DNA of 64,000 nucleotides from Pinus tabuliformis (lineage: Eukaryota; Streptophyta; Pinopsida; Pinales; Pinaceae). Positions 27,101 through 37,308 of the stretch are shown here, piece by piece (the stretch's first letter is position 1; the number at the start of each line of letters is the position of its first letter). The position numbers and the translations under genes are program-made. Below the pieces are notes generated by a model. It saw only the letters and a program-made list of their open reading frames with translations. It was not told where the DNA came from and did not search any database. Where the stretch lies: the NCBI GenBank assembly GCA_031772625.1, contig CM062818.1, positions 209,402,310 to 209,466,309 of the forward strand, written 5' to 3'.

Positions 27101-28693
27101 TGCAATACCCCTTAATTCAACTTCCTTTCCTTCCACAGAAAATTTCATGAAAAGTTCTTGAAAATTAAAAGCTATTGTACCCAAGGATTGTAGCCATTGG
27201 ACTCCTAGTACAACATCAGCACCTCCCATTGGAATGGAAAGCATTGGGCTAGTCAATACATATTCTCCCATGGATAGCTTGATATTATGGCACTTTCCAG
27301 AACAATTTATTGTTCCTCCATTTGCAATCATCACTTGACACTCTGGTGCTGGATATAGGAAGCAATTCAATTCTTTTGCTACCCTACAATGAATAAAATT
27401 GTGGGTGCTTCCTGAATCAATCAACACTATTACCTTTTTCTTCTTGATTTGTCCTTCTATCTTGATGGTTTGAGGAGTGGTAATTCCCGCCAATGCATTA
27501 CAAGATATGGTCGGATTTATTTTTTCTTCATCTAGGCTTTGTTCCTGGAATATATCCTCTTCTTTTGACCTTTCTTGCTCCTTTTCTTCTTCCTCTTCAC
27601 AATCTATGTAGAATAATTTCTTCTCAGCACACTTATGACCTTTTGTGTATTTGCTATCACAATTGTAACAAAGCCCTTTTGCTCTTTTTTCTTCCAATTG
27701 TTGTGGTGTCAACCTTGTAGGTTGTGGAAGACTATGGGCAACAACACTTCCGTCTTTATAGTTGTGAATGGTATGCTTCCTAGTTGCCATAATTTTGCTT
27801 TCCATTTTTCTTGCTAACCTGAATGCCTTCTCTAATGAATCAGGTTCCCAAAGGCGCACATCATGTTGGATATTATCCTTTAAAGACCCTATGAACACAT
27901 CAATCCTATGCTCCTCTGGAATATCTTTTACCCTTATGTTCAATTTTTGGAACTCCTCAATGTGCTCCATTATTGAACCCTTTTGTTTGAGACTTATCAA
28001 TTGGCTAAAAAAAGTGTTGCTTTTTGTATCCTCATAATGTGCTATCAATTCTTCCGTAAAAATTGCCCAAGTGATAAATTGTTTACGAGAAAAAAGCCAT
28101 TGATACCATACAAACTGATTTGGTTCCAAATATAAAGTTGCCATACGTACCTTTTGTGTGTTTTGCACATTATTGAGATCGAAGAATTGCTCCATCTGTA
28201 ATATCCATGTGGCAGGATCCTTGCCATCAAACTTCCTCATATCGATTTTTGGAACATGGTGAGTCTTTGATCCAACATTAGAGTCTATGGAATCATGATT
28301 AACATTTCTTTTGTTCTCATCATGAGTTTCCTTTGGAACATGGTGAGTCTTCGATCCAACATTAGAGTCTATGGAATCATGATTAACATTTCTTTCACCC
28401 TTAGTGACCATTTCTTGTAGCAACTTATTCATATTTATCTTCAATTCTTCCATCTTATCATCCATGCCATCAATTTTACCATCCATTCCATTCACCTTAG
28501 CTTCCATGCCATCCATCTTAGCTTCCATGCCCTTTATCTTAGATTCCACGCCACTTATCTTAGCATCTGTTAGCTTTTGTGAGCGTGACATTTGTTGCAC
28601 TTGTTCTTGTAATTTTGATATATCATGTAGCATTTCTTCCTCTTCTTCATGAGTCATGCTAGAGATTTCAGGTTCCTTACTAGGTGTTTGCAT
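24143..28693 (-). CDS. Element C gag-pol polyprotein with chromodomain
   Basis: An intact 1516-residue frame. In order: N-terminal coiled coil (about 25-100, repeated KIDGMDDKM-like heptads); a duplicated 28-residue segment (about 100-150); gag capsid (about 150-330); zinc knuckle [14 protein letters not shown] (about 342-356); aspartic protease [12 protein letters not shown] (about 424); RT with FFDDIL (about 759); RNase H with all four acidic residues (CDAS about 906, YEKEM, KTDH, ADALSR about 1011); integrase with HHCC finger (about 1103) and D-D-35-E (about 1170, 1226, 1263); GPY/F module; chromodomain YLIKWKNL...STWED (about 1483-1504). It supplies particle, cDNA synthesis and integration; chromodomains direct integration by binding modified histones. 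All catalytic residues are present, so it may still be functional. Confidence 0.95.
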   Translation of the reverse strand: MQTPSKEPEISSMTHEEEEEMLHDISKLQEQVQQMSRSQKLTDAKISGVESKIKGMEAKMDGMEAKVNGMDGKIDGMDDKMEELKINMNKLLQEMVTKGERNVNHDSIDSNVGSKTHHVPKETHDENKRNVNHDSIDSNVGSKTHHVPKIDMRKFDGKDPATWILQMEQFFDLNNVQNTQKVRMATLYLEPNQFVWYQWLFSRKQFITWAIFTEELIAHYEDTKSNTFFSQLISLKQKGSIMEHIEEFQKLNIRVKDIPEEHRIDVFIGSLKDNIQHDVRLWEPDSLEKAFRLARKMESKIMATRKHTIHNYKDGSVVAHSLPQPTRLTPQQLEEKRAKGLCYNCDSKYTKGHKCAEKKLFYIDCEEEEEKEQERSKEEDIFQEQSLDEEKINPTISCNALAGITTPQTIKIEGQIKKKKVIVLIDSGSTHNFIHCRVAKELNCFLYPAPECQVMIANGGTINCSGKCHNIKLSMGEYVLTSPMLSIPMGGADVVLGVQWLQSLGTIAFNFQELFMKFSVEGKEVELRGIAGKPGKIISSNGMTKLLKKEQRGVIAQLCSLDVSTLESSISPDLQKVLDNHSKVFETPKGLPPMRDHDHAIHLIPGSVPPNIRPYRYPYVQKSEIERMVAEMLEAGIIQPSQSSFSAPVVLVHKKDGSWRMCPDYRELNKLTIKDKFPIPVIDELLDELHGSIYFTKLDLRSGYHQIRMKIEDIPKTAFRTHEGHYEFLVMPFGLTNAPSTFQGLMNSIFKPFLRKFVLVFFDDILIYSKSWKDHVEHVDRVLQLLEEKQLYAKRSKCFFGVQEVEYLGHIVSHEGVKVDPSKIKAIKEWKIPTSIKHLRGFLGLTGYYRKFVKNYGRIAAPLTTLLKKDAFSWTPEATKAFEHLKEAMCQAPVLATPDFTKTFIVECDASGNGIGAVLMQDERPIAFESRPIKGKFLSKAIYEKEMLAILHALKKWRPYLMGRHFKVKTDHDSLKYFLEQRLSSEEQQKWVTKMLGYDFEIIYKKGKQNVVADALSRKDEDVEALLCAISIIQPDWINEAREEWKNDEEVWALIRKLQQDSSTSDTFSWKNDSLWYKDRLYLCKNSQLKQKILMELHTSPLGGHSGFLKTYHRVKKEFFWDGLKSDIQKFVAECLVCQQNKVETIKTPGLLQPLSIPSQRWEEVSMDFITGLPKSEGKSVIMVVVDRLTKYAHFCALSHPFKASTVSTAFMETIQKLHGNPKIIVSDRDPIFTGNFWTELFSCLGTQLAHSSSYHPQSDGQTEIVNKCLEGYLRCFVSDKQTQWVKWLPLAEWWYNTSFHTATKMTPFMALYGYQPPSITSYLRENSKVQAVEHHIEHQQQVLQLLKDNLVLAQNRMKQQADQHRSERSFDVGDWVFLRLQPYKQMSLKQAKKDNKLSPKYYGPYKVLQKIGTMAYKLELPAASRLHPVFHVSCLKKVIGDKLPVQTILPELDEEGKIILEPEAVIETRTRQLRNRSISEYLIKWKNLSAEDSTWEDENFMQNIQNYSSVEDNAF

Positions 28694-29365
28694 TTTCTTT
28701 CCTCAGGGCATCAGTTACCGATAATAATGCTTTACTATGCCCTTTGAATTCCTTCAAACCAAGCTTATGCAAAAATTTAAAAAAAAACTACACACCTTTT
28801 TTTTCTTTGTAGAAGCCTGATATTGAATCTGACGTATCTCTGTAATTTCAAATCATCCAGTTCTGAAATTTTGACCTGTAGTAGCCTTCTATGTCCTCTT
28901 TCCAATGCCACTAGTCTGATCCAAATTGAATTCTCCAAGAAATAGTTATGCACAATCTCCCGCAGTGACCTGATTATAGACTAGTTCAGAAGAGCGAACT
29001 TTTACGAAGTGCCACGTGTCACTGTTTCCACCTTTGACTCTAAAAAATATATAAAATAAAAATACAGGCTGTCCTCTTTCTGTACCTTCTTACGAAATTT
29101 CAATCCGATGCTCAGAAAGAAAGTTATGACGATTTTCCCCAGGTCACCTGTTTTGAGTGTAATTCAGGAGTCTGCAAAAAGACCAACTTCCTCAGATCAT
29201 ATCTCCAAAAATATCGCGCGAAAAGCTCTGAAATTCGGACCCAAGGTTTAGCGCGATTTCTTCTCAAATGAGTTTTTTTTGAGACTTTTGAAACATCATA
29301 GAAAAAAAGTTATAGCGAAAATGCCACGATGACCTATTTGGAGCAGCGAAACCCTAGAATCCAAA
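28694..29365 (-). other. Element C 5' leader
   Basis: Untranslated leader between PBS and the gag start. No other feature seen. A diverged version lies in element D at about 38960-39718. Confidence 0.8.
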
Positions 29366-29377
29366 GCTCTGATACCA
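29366..29377 (-). other. Element C primer-binding site (initiator tRNA-Met)
   Basis: TGGTATCAGAGC on the minus strand, two bases from the 5' LTR. Confidence 0.95.
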
Positions 29378-29379
29378 AA

Positions 29380-29710
29380 TGTTATGAAACCAGCTCAAGA
29401 AAAGATAGAAAAGAAAGATCAACGCCTTAGAATTCAGACTCTTCAAGGGGGCAACCTCCTTTACATTACATAAATGAACAATTCTTGGATGATACAAATG
29501 AAAATACCTCCTTTTATATATAGGAGTCTAAGTGGTCCCAATACAATCAAAGCCTACATAACAATAATATTGTAGGGCACAACATTAACAATAGTGGGCT
29601 TCTATGTGGCATAATAGTAACAATATGGGCACTACATGGGTACATCAATATAATAAGTGGGTTGTACTAATAACAATAAGGGGTTACACTAGTAGTATAG
29701 GGGCCTAACA
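29380..29710 (-). repeat. Element C 5' LTR
   Basis: 331 bp, TGTTATG...CCTAACA on the plus strand, followed by TSD CAATT. Confidence 0.95.
29514..29522 (-). promoter_or_regulatory. Element C 5' LTR TATA box candidate
   Basis: TATATAAAA on the minus strand, suitably placed within the LTR to drive the gag-pol transcript. The same site is in the other LTR at 23934-23942. Confidence 0.6.
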
Positions 29711-29715
29711 CAATT

Positions 29716-30786
29716 CGTGAAAAATCTGGGACAAATCTCTTTACAAAATTGATTTGACCAAGGAAAGATTGCATGGCTTTTTATTATGAGGTAGAGATAT
29801 TTCAAAGATTTCTTTGATTCTGTCAGGATCAATGTGAATACCGGATTTTGACACTATGAATCCTAGAAGTTTTCCTTCACTTAATGTGAAAAAAGATTTC
29901 TTTGGGTTAAGTGAAATCCCATACCTTAAACATCGTTGAAAAATTTGTTTTAAATCTTTGAGATGGTCGCTTCGCTTCTTGGAGTACACTGTTATATCAT
30001 CCAAATAAATTACTACAGATTTATTGACTAAACCCTTAAATGCGATGTCCATGGCTCTTTGAAATGTAGCGCCGGCATTAATCAAACCAAATGGCATCTT
30101 CTGATATGCATATGTGCCCCATTTAGTTCTGAATGTGGTTTTCAACTGATCATCGGGATGCACTAGCACTTGATTATATCCTGAAAATCCGTCCAAGAAA
30201 GACATCAGTTCTGAGCCTGCTATTGCCTGTAATATCTATTCCATAGGTGGAAGAGGAAAATTGTCTTTTTGACAGGCTTTGTTAAGATTCCAAAAATCGA
30301 TACAGATTCTAATATCTCCGTTTTTCTTTCTAACGGGTACCATATTGGAGACCCATTTGGAATGTCTGACGGGGAAAATTATTCTGGATTTTAATAACTT
30401 ATTTAGCTCAGTTTTTATCTGATTTTCTAAATTGGGGTGGATCTTTCTCAGTTTCTGTTGGACAGGTTTTTCATTGTCAATCATAGGAATAGTATGCTGA
30501 ATGATAGAAGTGTCGTACGTCTTCAGCTCATCGTAATTCTAGGCAAAAACATTTTTATATTGTCTCAAAAGACGAATATACACTAGTTTTTCTTTAGGGA
30601 CTAGGCCGATGCCTAGATTAACGTTTTATGGTTTATCATCGGTTCCTAGGTTTACTAATTCGTAGTTCAGAGTTGAACTGTAGAGCTTTGAATTGGTAGA
30701 CCTTTTAAACCGATTTTTCAAATCGTATAAGTCTTCTAACTTAACCACCGATTTAGGTATAGCATTATCAGTGCTATTTTGTTGTA
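29716..30786 (-). pseudogene. Element B reverse transcriptase (stops and one frameshift)
   Basis: It copies the element RNA into DNA. Visible blocks: pre-RT motif YDTSIIQHTIPM; KKNGDIRICIDFWNLNKA; FLDGFSGYNQV; catalytic YLDD (VVIYLDDITVYS, near 30010); GKLLGFIVSKSGI. Stop codons fall near 30628, 30540 and 30236. An extra A in a run near 29745 shifts the frame just before the point where element C is inserted. The last RT residues and the following domain resume at 23795, so C split one reading frame. Confidence 0.88.
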
Positions 30787-30787
30787 T

Positions 30788-31582
30788 CTATCGATCGTGA
30801 TGGTCTTCATCAATTATCTGATTAGAGTAGGATCCTTCAGAAGTGAGGAAATTTACAATATCAGGATCGTCATTGAATACTCTCCAATTTGTAATGTTGT
30901 CAGGGATGGATGGTCTAAAGATTAATTCTATTGAGAATCTATCTAGACTAAAATCTTCGGAGGGAATAAGCCTAGAGGCTACGCTAGCCAAAGGGTCTGC
31001 GCTTGCGTTTTGGAGTCTCGGGATTGAAGAAATATTAAATGCTATGAAATGCTTAGTCAGATATTGTACTAAAGATTGATAGTGTTTTAAATGACCTGAT
31101 AGGCAATGTAAAGTGTTACGTACCTGTTTGACGATAATCTCAGAGTCGCCGAAGACTTGAAGATACTTGACGTTTAACCCGATTGCTTTATATAGGCCTT
31201 GCACCAAGGCCTCATATTCTGCTGTATTGTTTGTGCAATTGAATTCAAGTCTGCACGTAAGCATGGTCTTGTTTCCTTCTGGACTAATCAGAACACATCC
31301 TGCTCCTGCTCCTTCGTTAGATTTAGAGCCATCGAAATATAATTTCCAAAACAAAGATGTATTTAAAGGTTCATCTACAAAATTAACACACTTTGAACTA
31401 TCAGTTTGGGAAAAATTTTCGACTTGGGATAAAACTGAATTTTCTAAGTAAGGTGATGTGTGTGCATTGAAATTACCGAGAAAAGAATCTACCGAGTAAT
31501 TGCCTATGATACTGCTGTTATATGATACTGCTTCATTTTCTCCCTCTAATTCCGTTACTATGTACTTCTGGTGTAACTCTTG
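30788..31582 (-). CDS. Element B plant/archaeal-type RNase H (aRH), upstream of RT
   Basis: The best-supported frame is 31354-30788, open upstream to 31582 in the same phase. It matches the RVT_3-type RNase H fold with all acidic residues: Asp in LYFDGSKSNEGAGAG, Glu in NNTAEYEAL, Asp in VFGDSEIIVKQV, and Asp in NASADPLASV. It would remove the RNA strand during reverse transcription. The gypsy-type RNase H further along has lost its residues, so this domain probably does the work. It lies between protease and RT, in phase with pre-RT sequence apart from single stops at 30787 and 31583. In most Tat elements known to me the extra RNase H follows RT. Confidence 0.85.
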   Translation of the reverse strand, partial: QELHQKYIVTELEGENEAVSYNSSIIGNYSVDSFLGNFNAHTSPYLENSVLSQVENFSQTDSSKCVNFVDEPLNTSLFWKLYFDGSKSNEGAGAGCVLISPEGNKTMLTCRLEFNCTNNTAEYEALVQGLYKAIGLNVKYLQVFGDSEIIVKQVRNTLHCLSGHLKHYQSLVQYLTKHFIAFNISSIPRLQNASADPLASVASRLIPSEDFSLDRFSIELIFRPSIPDNITNWRVFNDDPDIVNFLTSEGSYSNQIIDEDHHDR

Positions 31583-32434
31583 TTAAACCTTTATTTGATT
31601 CGGTTTACCGTTGTAGGGTAACCACATGTGCGACCAGTCGGTTGCAAAGTATCCATGGAGTTTCTCGGACCAATCCCTGCTAAGAATTAAGCCATAGAAT
31701 TCTGGGATATCAGCCACTAGAATGTCAATAACCTGACATACCTTCGGGTTAGATGACAATCTTATGGTTACTTGATTAATTTCACCAATCACTTCGACTT
31801 GAGATCGATCAAGCTGAACTATGCGTATTGCGGATTTTTGTGGTTGAACATTTAACTTAGCACATATTGATCTGGGTAAAATAGTCGATGAAGCACCGGA
31901 ATCTACCAAACAATTGTGCACATTTTTATTGAAAATTTCATAAGTGAGAAGAAACGGGGGAGTGTGAGATCTTGACCTTCCTCCAATCAAGGTGATATCA
32001 TTTGGATCAATCTTATTGATCGTGTTAGTTGGAGGTCTTACCATGTTGTGGGAAGCTTGAGAGAGTACAACGGTAGGCAAAGGTATAATAGGCACGACAT
32101 CTAATTCTTTCATCATTATCTTCTGTTGATGCTTCAATTTGCTCAATTCATAAAGGGTAATATTAGCCCTAGTCTTTTTCATGTCATCAATAATATTGTA
32201 CTCCATTTCATCCGACACTATCAGTGTTTTTGATGGAGTTGTCTGATCTGCTTGGATTGGGCTAGATTGAGTCGCTTTAGTGGTTGTTTTCTTTGTTGTG
32301 ACTTTATCTTTTGTTGTAGGGCTTGCGCTCTTCTGTTTAGGGGTAGTTTGGGGAGGATCAAGTTGATTTCTGCTTCGTGTGCTAACCGGAAATGCTTCTT
32401 GATCTTCTTCTTGTGGGAGGATGAAATCCCACAT
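31583..32434 (-). CDS. Element B aspartic protease region
   Basis: A frame of 283 residues; the open phase extends upstream to about 32600 through an acidic linker with a poly-Glu run. It contains the linker YNIIDDMKKTRANITLYEL, common before the protease in Athila/Tat elements, then the catalytic VDSGASSTILP (about residue 178) and a distal ILSRDW. It would cleave the gag-pol precursor. A single TAA separates it from the downstream RNase H. Confidence 0.85.
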   Translation of the reverse strand: MWDFILPQEEDQEAFPVSTRSRNQLDPPQTTPKQKSASPTTKDKVTTKKTTTKATQSSPIQADQTTPSKTLIVSDEMEYNIIDDMKKTRANITLYELSKLKHQQKIMMKELDVVPIIPLPTVVLSQASHNMVRPPTNTINKIDPNDITLIGGRSRSHTPPFLLTYEIFNKNVHNCLVDSGASSTILPRSICAKLNVQPQKSAIRIVQLDRSQVEVIGEINQVTIRLSSNPKVCQVIDILVADIPEFYGLILSRDWSEKLHGYFATDWSHMWLPYNGKPNQIKV

Positions 32435-32641
32435 TCCTTGTAATTCTACAACTTCTTCGTCATCGGTCTGCCCTTCAGTGGAACTTTCTTCTTCTTCCTC
32501 TTCCTCAGTTTCAGCATTGGAGATGGCATTGGGTGGTTTTGCATCCGTTGAAGGACCTATTTTAAAAGCTCTGTAGGGCTTTTTTAAAGAAGTTTCTGCT
32601 ACTTGTTTCTTTTATGTCGACCATCTCATTAGACATGGTGT

Positions 32642-33328
32642 TTAATACTTTTTGCAATCCTTCCAAATCGAAAGGGTCTTTTTTTGTTTCTTCTTGGAGT
32701 CTTCCTTGAAGGTGACTTTTTTAGACTTGCGTTCCTCTATCGCGGATCTCTTTTCCAGGGCTATTACGCGTTTCTCTACTGCTATCGCCTCTGTCATGTT
32801 TTCAACTAAGGTTGTTTTAGTTTCTCTATCCACGAAGATTGCTATGTTTGATGGTAAAGCAGTAATATACCATTCACATCGTAGTTCTTCGCTGGGTTGG
32901 GAAGCAGTGGGAATTTTGTTAAGAATTTTATTGAACCGTAAATCGAAATCTTTGATAGGTTCTTTAGCTTGGGCCTTAAGATTGGATAGGTCATTGATTA
33001 ATGTTGCCGTTGATCTGTCATCACCAAACTTGATAAGGAATTGATTCTGGAAGATATCCCAACTTGTGTTAGACCTGAAGGGTAATGAAAAATACCATGA
33101 CCCGGCTGTCCCTTGCAGTGTATAGGGAAAAAGCCGAACAACAACATCTTCGTTAGTAACTCCGTTGAGATTGATAGAAAGCATGAAATTGTTTATGTGT
33201 TCTTTTGCTAGCATGCCTGCTTCTGGATTGAATTTGGGCAACCCTTTCTCAGGATGGGCCGGTATTTGACTCAGGGGCACAGACATTAAAACTGCCCCAG
33301 GGTTGTTCCATGGAGACTGGGCCATCAT
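32642..33328 (-). CDS. Element B gag capsid
   Basis: 228 residues with a Retrotrans_gag-type core: VVVRLFPYTLQGTAGSWYF, then WDIFQNQFLIKFG, then LIKDFDLRFN-like and EWYITALP. A lysine-rich tail follows (KKVTFKEDSKKKQKK). It forms the particle and binds RNA through the basic tail; no zinc knuckle is seen. Sequence from 33330 to about 33880 continues upstream as a proline/serine-rich N-terminal region in a broken frame. Confidence 0.8.
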   Translation of the reverse strand: MMAQSPWNNPGAVLMSVPLSQIPAHPEKGLPKFNPEAGMLAKEHINNFMLSINLNGVTNEDVVVRLFPYTLQGTAGSWYFSLPFRSNTSWDIFQNQFLIKFGDDRSTATLINDLSNLKAQAKEPIKDFDLRFNKILNKIPTASQPSEELRCEWYITALPSNIAIFVDRETKTTLVENMTEAIAVEKRVIALEKRSAIEERKSKKVTFKEDSKKKQKKTLSIWKDCKKY

Positions 33329-33898
33329 TGAGCTGCTAGTAGAGAAAAGTGCAGAAGATGATCTCTGTGGCTGGGAAGATGAGGATACTATGATCGTAGA
33401 TGATTGAAGAGGGGTTGTGGGAATTCTGGTAGATGGATGGATGATGGTTTGGAATGGAGGTGTGGTGGTTGACTTCGTGGTGAGGTAGACGAAATGGGCA
33501 ATGTAGACGAAAGAGTCTCACTTTCAGACTCTTGTGGTGATTTCCTCGCTCTTTTCCTGGTGGGAAGAGGCAACTTAGTTGTCTGGATGCCAAATTTTTC
33601 ACTCTTTAACCTGGTTAGGGGATGAGCAGGATTGTACTACGAAGTCACACTGCTTTGAGATTTATCAGACCTCTAAGGAGAAATGGAAAATCCCTGAAGT
33701 TTGTGAATTAGAGATTCAACTCCAGGGGGTTTAATGGTAGATTGGTCTGAAATATCAGGGTGTCTAGCAGCGATTGATACTCAAGCGACTTCTAACTCTG
33801 GATTTAAATATATTGGAGAAGTCGGGGGAGATGATGAGGGCGATTTACTCTCAAATGGTATTTAGATTTTGATTTAGGTGCCATTCATAGTTCAGGCC

Positions 33899-33913
33899 CT
33901 CCTTCTAGCGCCA
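33899..33913 (-). other. Element B primer-binding site candidate
   Basis: TGGCGCTAGAAGGAG on the minus strand, four bases inside the 5' LTR. The position and TGG start are right; I cannot name the tRNA with confidence. Confidence 0.65.
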
Positions 33914-35110
33914 AATATGTTGAAGCCCCGAAAATCGGGTCGACAACAAGGGGGATACCCGCCTGGTCCGGACCTTGGTTGGCAACTCCTTATCCATTTG
34001 GTATAGTGGGTCCGACTGGGGATAATGGGACCGGTTTCCCAATCTAAGGGTGTGTGTGTGTGCAGAGTTGGATGATGTTGATCTAAGAATTCTAATCTAA
34101 GCTACTTTAATCTAATTCTATGCTATTGTAATCTAATGAAAACAACACATCTAATCTATGCTAACCCGGGATGTATTTCTTCTATTATGTGATCTAAAGA
34201 GATTTCAAATAATAACTAGTAATAAAGATCATTCAACTATCATAATAATGGAATCAATTAAGATGAACCACTTTGCATAAAAAGTTAGGCAAAACAGTTG
34301 TGAACAACATATCACATAATAAGTTATTCATATATCAAACATAAATAAATGACTCCACCGTAAAAAAGTGCCAAATGGTAACTCAAACATTCATGCAATA
34401 ACATATAAACAACTAAAAACTGTATATCACTTTAAGAATATAAGCAGAAATGGTCAAGAGATAAAAGTACCATTTATGACTGGTCCTACTCATAAGCTTC
34501 AAGCAACAATGATTTATCTCTCCTTGTTCTAATATCTACCAAGAGTATAGAAGTGCAACATCAGTAGCAGATATCAAATGCAAGCATTAATAAACCTTGA
34601 TCCATTCATTCATCAAAACCTCCTCTGAGGGTGCAAAAGTGCATGTTCTGAGGACAAGTTTTTGACAAATTTCTGGACCCTTCTCTAAATGCATGAGAAG
34701 GGTTTAAATACTGATAACTAAATAACTTAATTACATAAATTTAGGATACGGTTTAAATGACCGCCCTTTATCTAAGCAAACTTATTTCTAAAAATTGAAT
34801 CTAATTCCTAACTATTTCTGCATTTGCTCCTTAATGTTGCGAGCATGCAACATTTGCCTGGGAAGAGTCGGCTGGTTGTTTTCTACTTTTGCTTGGGCTA
34901 CGCAAATAGAAATGGCAAGCGCTGGCACCACTTTTTAGTAAACTAGAAGATATTTTTGGGAATCATCCTCTGGCTGGGCGAATTTACTGCGTATATACTT
35001 GGTAACAACCCAAATTTCTCTCAAATTGCTTCTGCTTTTGCTATCTCGGTTTCTGGACTCGTGGATGACTAAGAAAATTAGGGACTTTGCTTTCTGAACA
35101 ATTTTTTTAG

Positions 35111-35147
35111 CGATGTGCGATTAGCGCTAGGCACTAATCGCGCATCG
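35111..35147. repeat. Imperfect palindrome in element B LTR
   Basis: CGATGTGCGATTAGCGCT pairs with AGGCACTAATCGCGCATCG with almost no loop. The left LTR has lost one arm (near 19765). Confidence 0.75.
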
Positions 35148-35772
35148 AAAACTGCCTCTGTTCTTTGATCTAGGCTTTTCTGGTGCGTTTTCCGTCTTTA
35201 GCTCTTTTTCCTTTACCGGGCATAAGCTTCATAATTTTGTAAACATGCTGCTTTTGTGAGCTTTTGACCTTGAGTGTCGAATCACCTATTGATATCAGCA
35301 TCTGTTCAGTAATACTCTGAAATCCGCGTTTCTGTTGCATTTGGTATCCGTTTATGAGGACATCTCTTCTCTGTTCTCCGAGCATTGACGCTTTCCCTTT
35401 TTCCTTAGATGTTTCCTACACATTGCTTCATGTTGTTTCCTGTTTTTCATTCCCGCAGTTCACGCAAAGAAAAAGAGTAATGATAATAAATTTTGACACG
35501 AAAGCTCTAAGCTCCACGAATGTATAAAATTATGACACCCATAGTGAACTGACTCTTCGAAAAACACAAAACTGTCCTTCATGAATACTTTGGCATACAT
35601 TCATTAATTTCCTTTAAGGCACGCACCCAATTTTTGGTTTAGGGACAACTTTTATTGAATGCTGAGCCGAGGAAAATTTGCGATGGGTGACTTCTGCGAC
35701 TCACATCGCAGCATCGCGGATCGCATTATCAAGATGTGTCATCGCAGGGTTTCCTGATCAGTTTATCACAGA

Positions 35773-35941
35773 ATCGCAGCATTGCGTTTATCGCAGGATC
35801 ACAGCATTGCGCTTATCGCAAGATCGCAGCATCGCGCTTATCGCAAGATCGCAGCATCGCGCTTATCGCAAGATCGCAGCATCGCGCTTATCACAAGATC
35901 GCAGCATCGCGCTTATCGCAAGATCGCATCATCGCAGATCG
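35773..35941. repeat. 25-bp tandem array in element B LTR (right copy)
   Basis: Six units from 35773 every 25 bp and a partial one. The same array is at 20411-20579. Confidence 0.93.
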
Positions 35942-36259
35942 TTGCAATTTGTTAAGTTATTGTGTGCTGTTTATGCGATGTTGCGATATGCGATGTCGCA
36001 TATCGGCCATTGGAGATTTCTTTCATTTATGGGCGTTTCTTAATGTATGCGATGCAATGAATTTCGTGTCGCTTCTTCACAGTTTTTTATTGTGCTCATA
36101 AAGAAATGTTTTACTCTTCTTCGTGCGATGTATTTTTAAGGAGTAAAATACAAAAAACTTTATAATTTTTTTTGAATTTTTTACTAAGGGTCCCCACTTC
36201 TTTAGTGTTATTGCTAATACTAAAGAAGGAGGGGGGTTGTTGGTGGCCACAACACATTC

Positions 36260-36588
36260 TATATAATCAATAGATCTTGTTGATATATAATTTTATCTGC
36301 GAGCCTTTTAACTTCTTTTATGGTCATTAGATTTCTTTCACTTTTACCCATAAGAGAAAATTCAGTTGTTTCATTGTCATATTCATTATCTTCAATATTG
36401 CATGAACAAGGAAAGGTATCACCAGAGGACCAAAAATTAGTACTTGATAATTCTTTTGCTTAATCATCTTCATTATGAGGTGATTTTGAATCTGAATATT
36501 TTCTTCCATCTAAAAGACAATCATATTTATCTCTATCACTGTCTCTTTGATATGTCTTTTTCTTTTGAGGTGCTTTCTTCTTTTGCTT
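36260..36588 (-). pseudogene. Element A gag copy 2, N-terminal part
   Basis: Continues copy 2 of the copia gag beyond element B (homologous to 12720-13048). The start codon region is missing: the sequence jumps near 36588 from gag straight into LTR sequence corresponding to about 15018, so a deletion took the PBS and the inner part of LTR3. Confidence 0.78.
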
Positions 36589-36745
36589 ATATCTTCAAAA
36601 ATTCACCTTTATCAAACTTCTGATTCTAATTTGTAAACCTTTTTCCCATCATTCTGTTATTCTATTCCATCACTCTGTCACCTCTGAACTAACCTGTGGA
36701 TTCATCTAGTTACTATATACTTGTTCTGTTAGAAGTGAAACCAAA
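36589..36745 (-). repeat. Element A LTR3, truncated, first piece
   Basis: Matches 15018-15170 of LTR2. Its last 42 bp lie at 40066-40107 after element D and end CCAATA next to TSD GACTT. Confidence 0.82.
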
Positions 36746-37043
36746 TGTTACGAAATCAGCTCACAAAAAGATAGAAAAGATATATCAACGCCTTAGAAAT
36801 AAGCCTCTTTGAGGGGGCAACCTCTACATTACACACATGAACAATTCTTAGATGATACAAATGACAAGACCTCCTTTCTATATATAGGAGTCTAAGGGGT
36901 CATAATATAATCAGAGCTGACCTAACAATAATAATGTAAGAGCACAATAATAACAATATGGGGACTACATGGGCACAAAAATATAATAAGGCGTTTGTAC
37001 TAATAACAATAAGGGGTTACACTAGTAGTATAAGGACCTAACT
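36746..37043 (-). repeat. Element D 3' LTR
   Basis: Aligned with element C LTR, with small deletions. Followed by the same C-rich PPT (GAAGGAGAGGGGCAA on the minus strand). Confidence 0.85.
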
Positions 37044-37225
37044 TGCCCCTCTCCTTCAAAAAGTGTTGTCCTTAATGCTTGAGTAGTTCTTGATGCTTCT
37101 GTATAAATGCTTGTCGTCCATGTGGAATATTCAGTGGGTAAGTTCTTCCACTTGATGAGATACTCCAAAAGTGATCTATTTTGTAGCTGTCGATTTCTTG
37201 GTTCTGTGACTGCTTTAGGTTCCAA
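37022..37225 (-). pseudogene. Element D chromodomain tail
   Basis: Encodes the C-terminus with [15 protein letters not shown], homologous to residues 1455-1505 of C, followed by decayed sequence. It joins almost directly to the region before RT, marking a deletion of about 2.3 kb of pol. Confidence 0.75.
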
Positions 37226-37308
37226 TATGATTTTTCCTTCCTTGTCAAGTTCTCACAATACTGTTTGAACTGGGATCTTCTGCAACTTTTGAATGAGTTC
37301 CCACTCCT

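Larger units (their letters stand above)
23800..29710 (-). mobile_element. Element C: young, apparently intact chromovirus (Ty3/gypsy)
   Basis: The two 331-bp LTRs (23800-24130 and 29380-29710) differ at five positions. The TSD CAATT is perfect (23795-23799, 29711-29715). PBS for initiator tRNA-Met, PPT and one uninterrupted gag-pol frame are all present. Short LTRs, a single frame and a C-terminal chromodomain fit the Reina group (inference). It is inserted in the pol of element B. Confidence 0.95.
18585..36254 (-). mobile_element. Element B: Tat-like Ty3/gypsy retrotransposon with two RNase H domains
   Basis: The LTRs are 18585-20892 and 33918-36254, with a perfect TSD CATTC at 18580-18584 and 36255-36259. 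Sense is minus: the candidate PBS is at 33899-33913 and the domains read gag, protease, plant/archaeal-type RNase H, RT, gypsy RNase H, integrase. Element C interrupts it after RT. The reading frame is nearly continuous, with about five stops and one frameshift in the RT part, so it was probably active fairly recently. No convincing PPT is visible beside the 3' LTR. Confidence 0.9.
33918..36254 (-). repeat. Element B 5' LTR (right copy)
   Basis: TGTTGAAGCC...CCACAACA on the plus strand, followed by TSD CATTC. Confidence 0.93.

Noticed and set aside
23800-29710. Assigning the gag-pol to an endogenous caulimovirus
   Set aside because: Integrase with HHCC and D-D-35-E, a PPT, LTRs and TSD are all present, and no movement protein is seen; it is an LTR retrotransposon.
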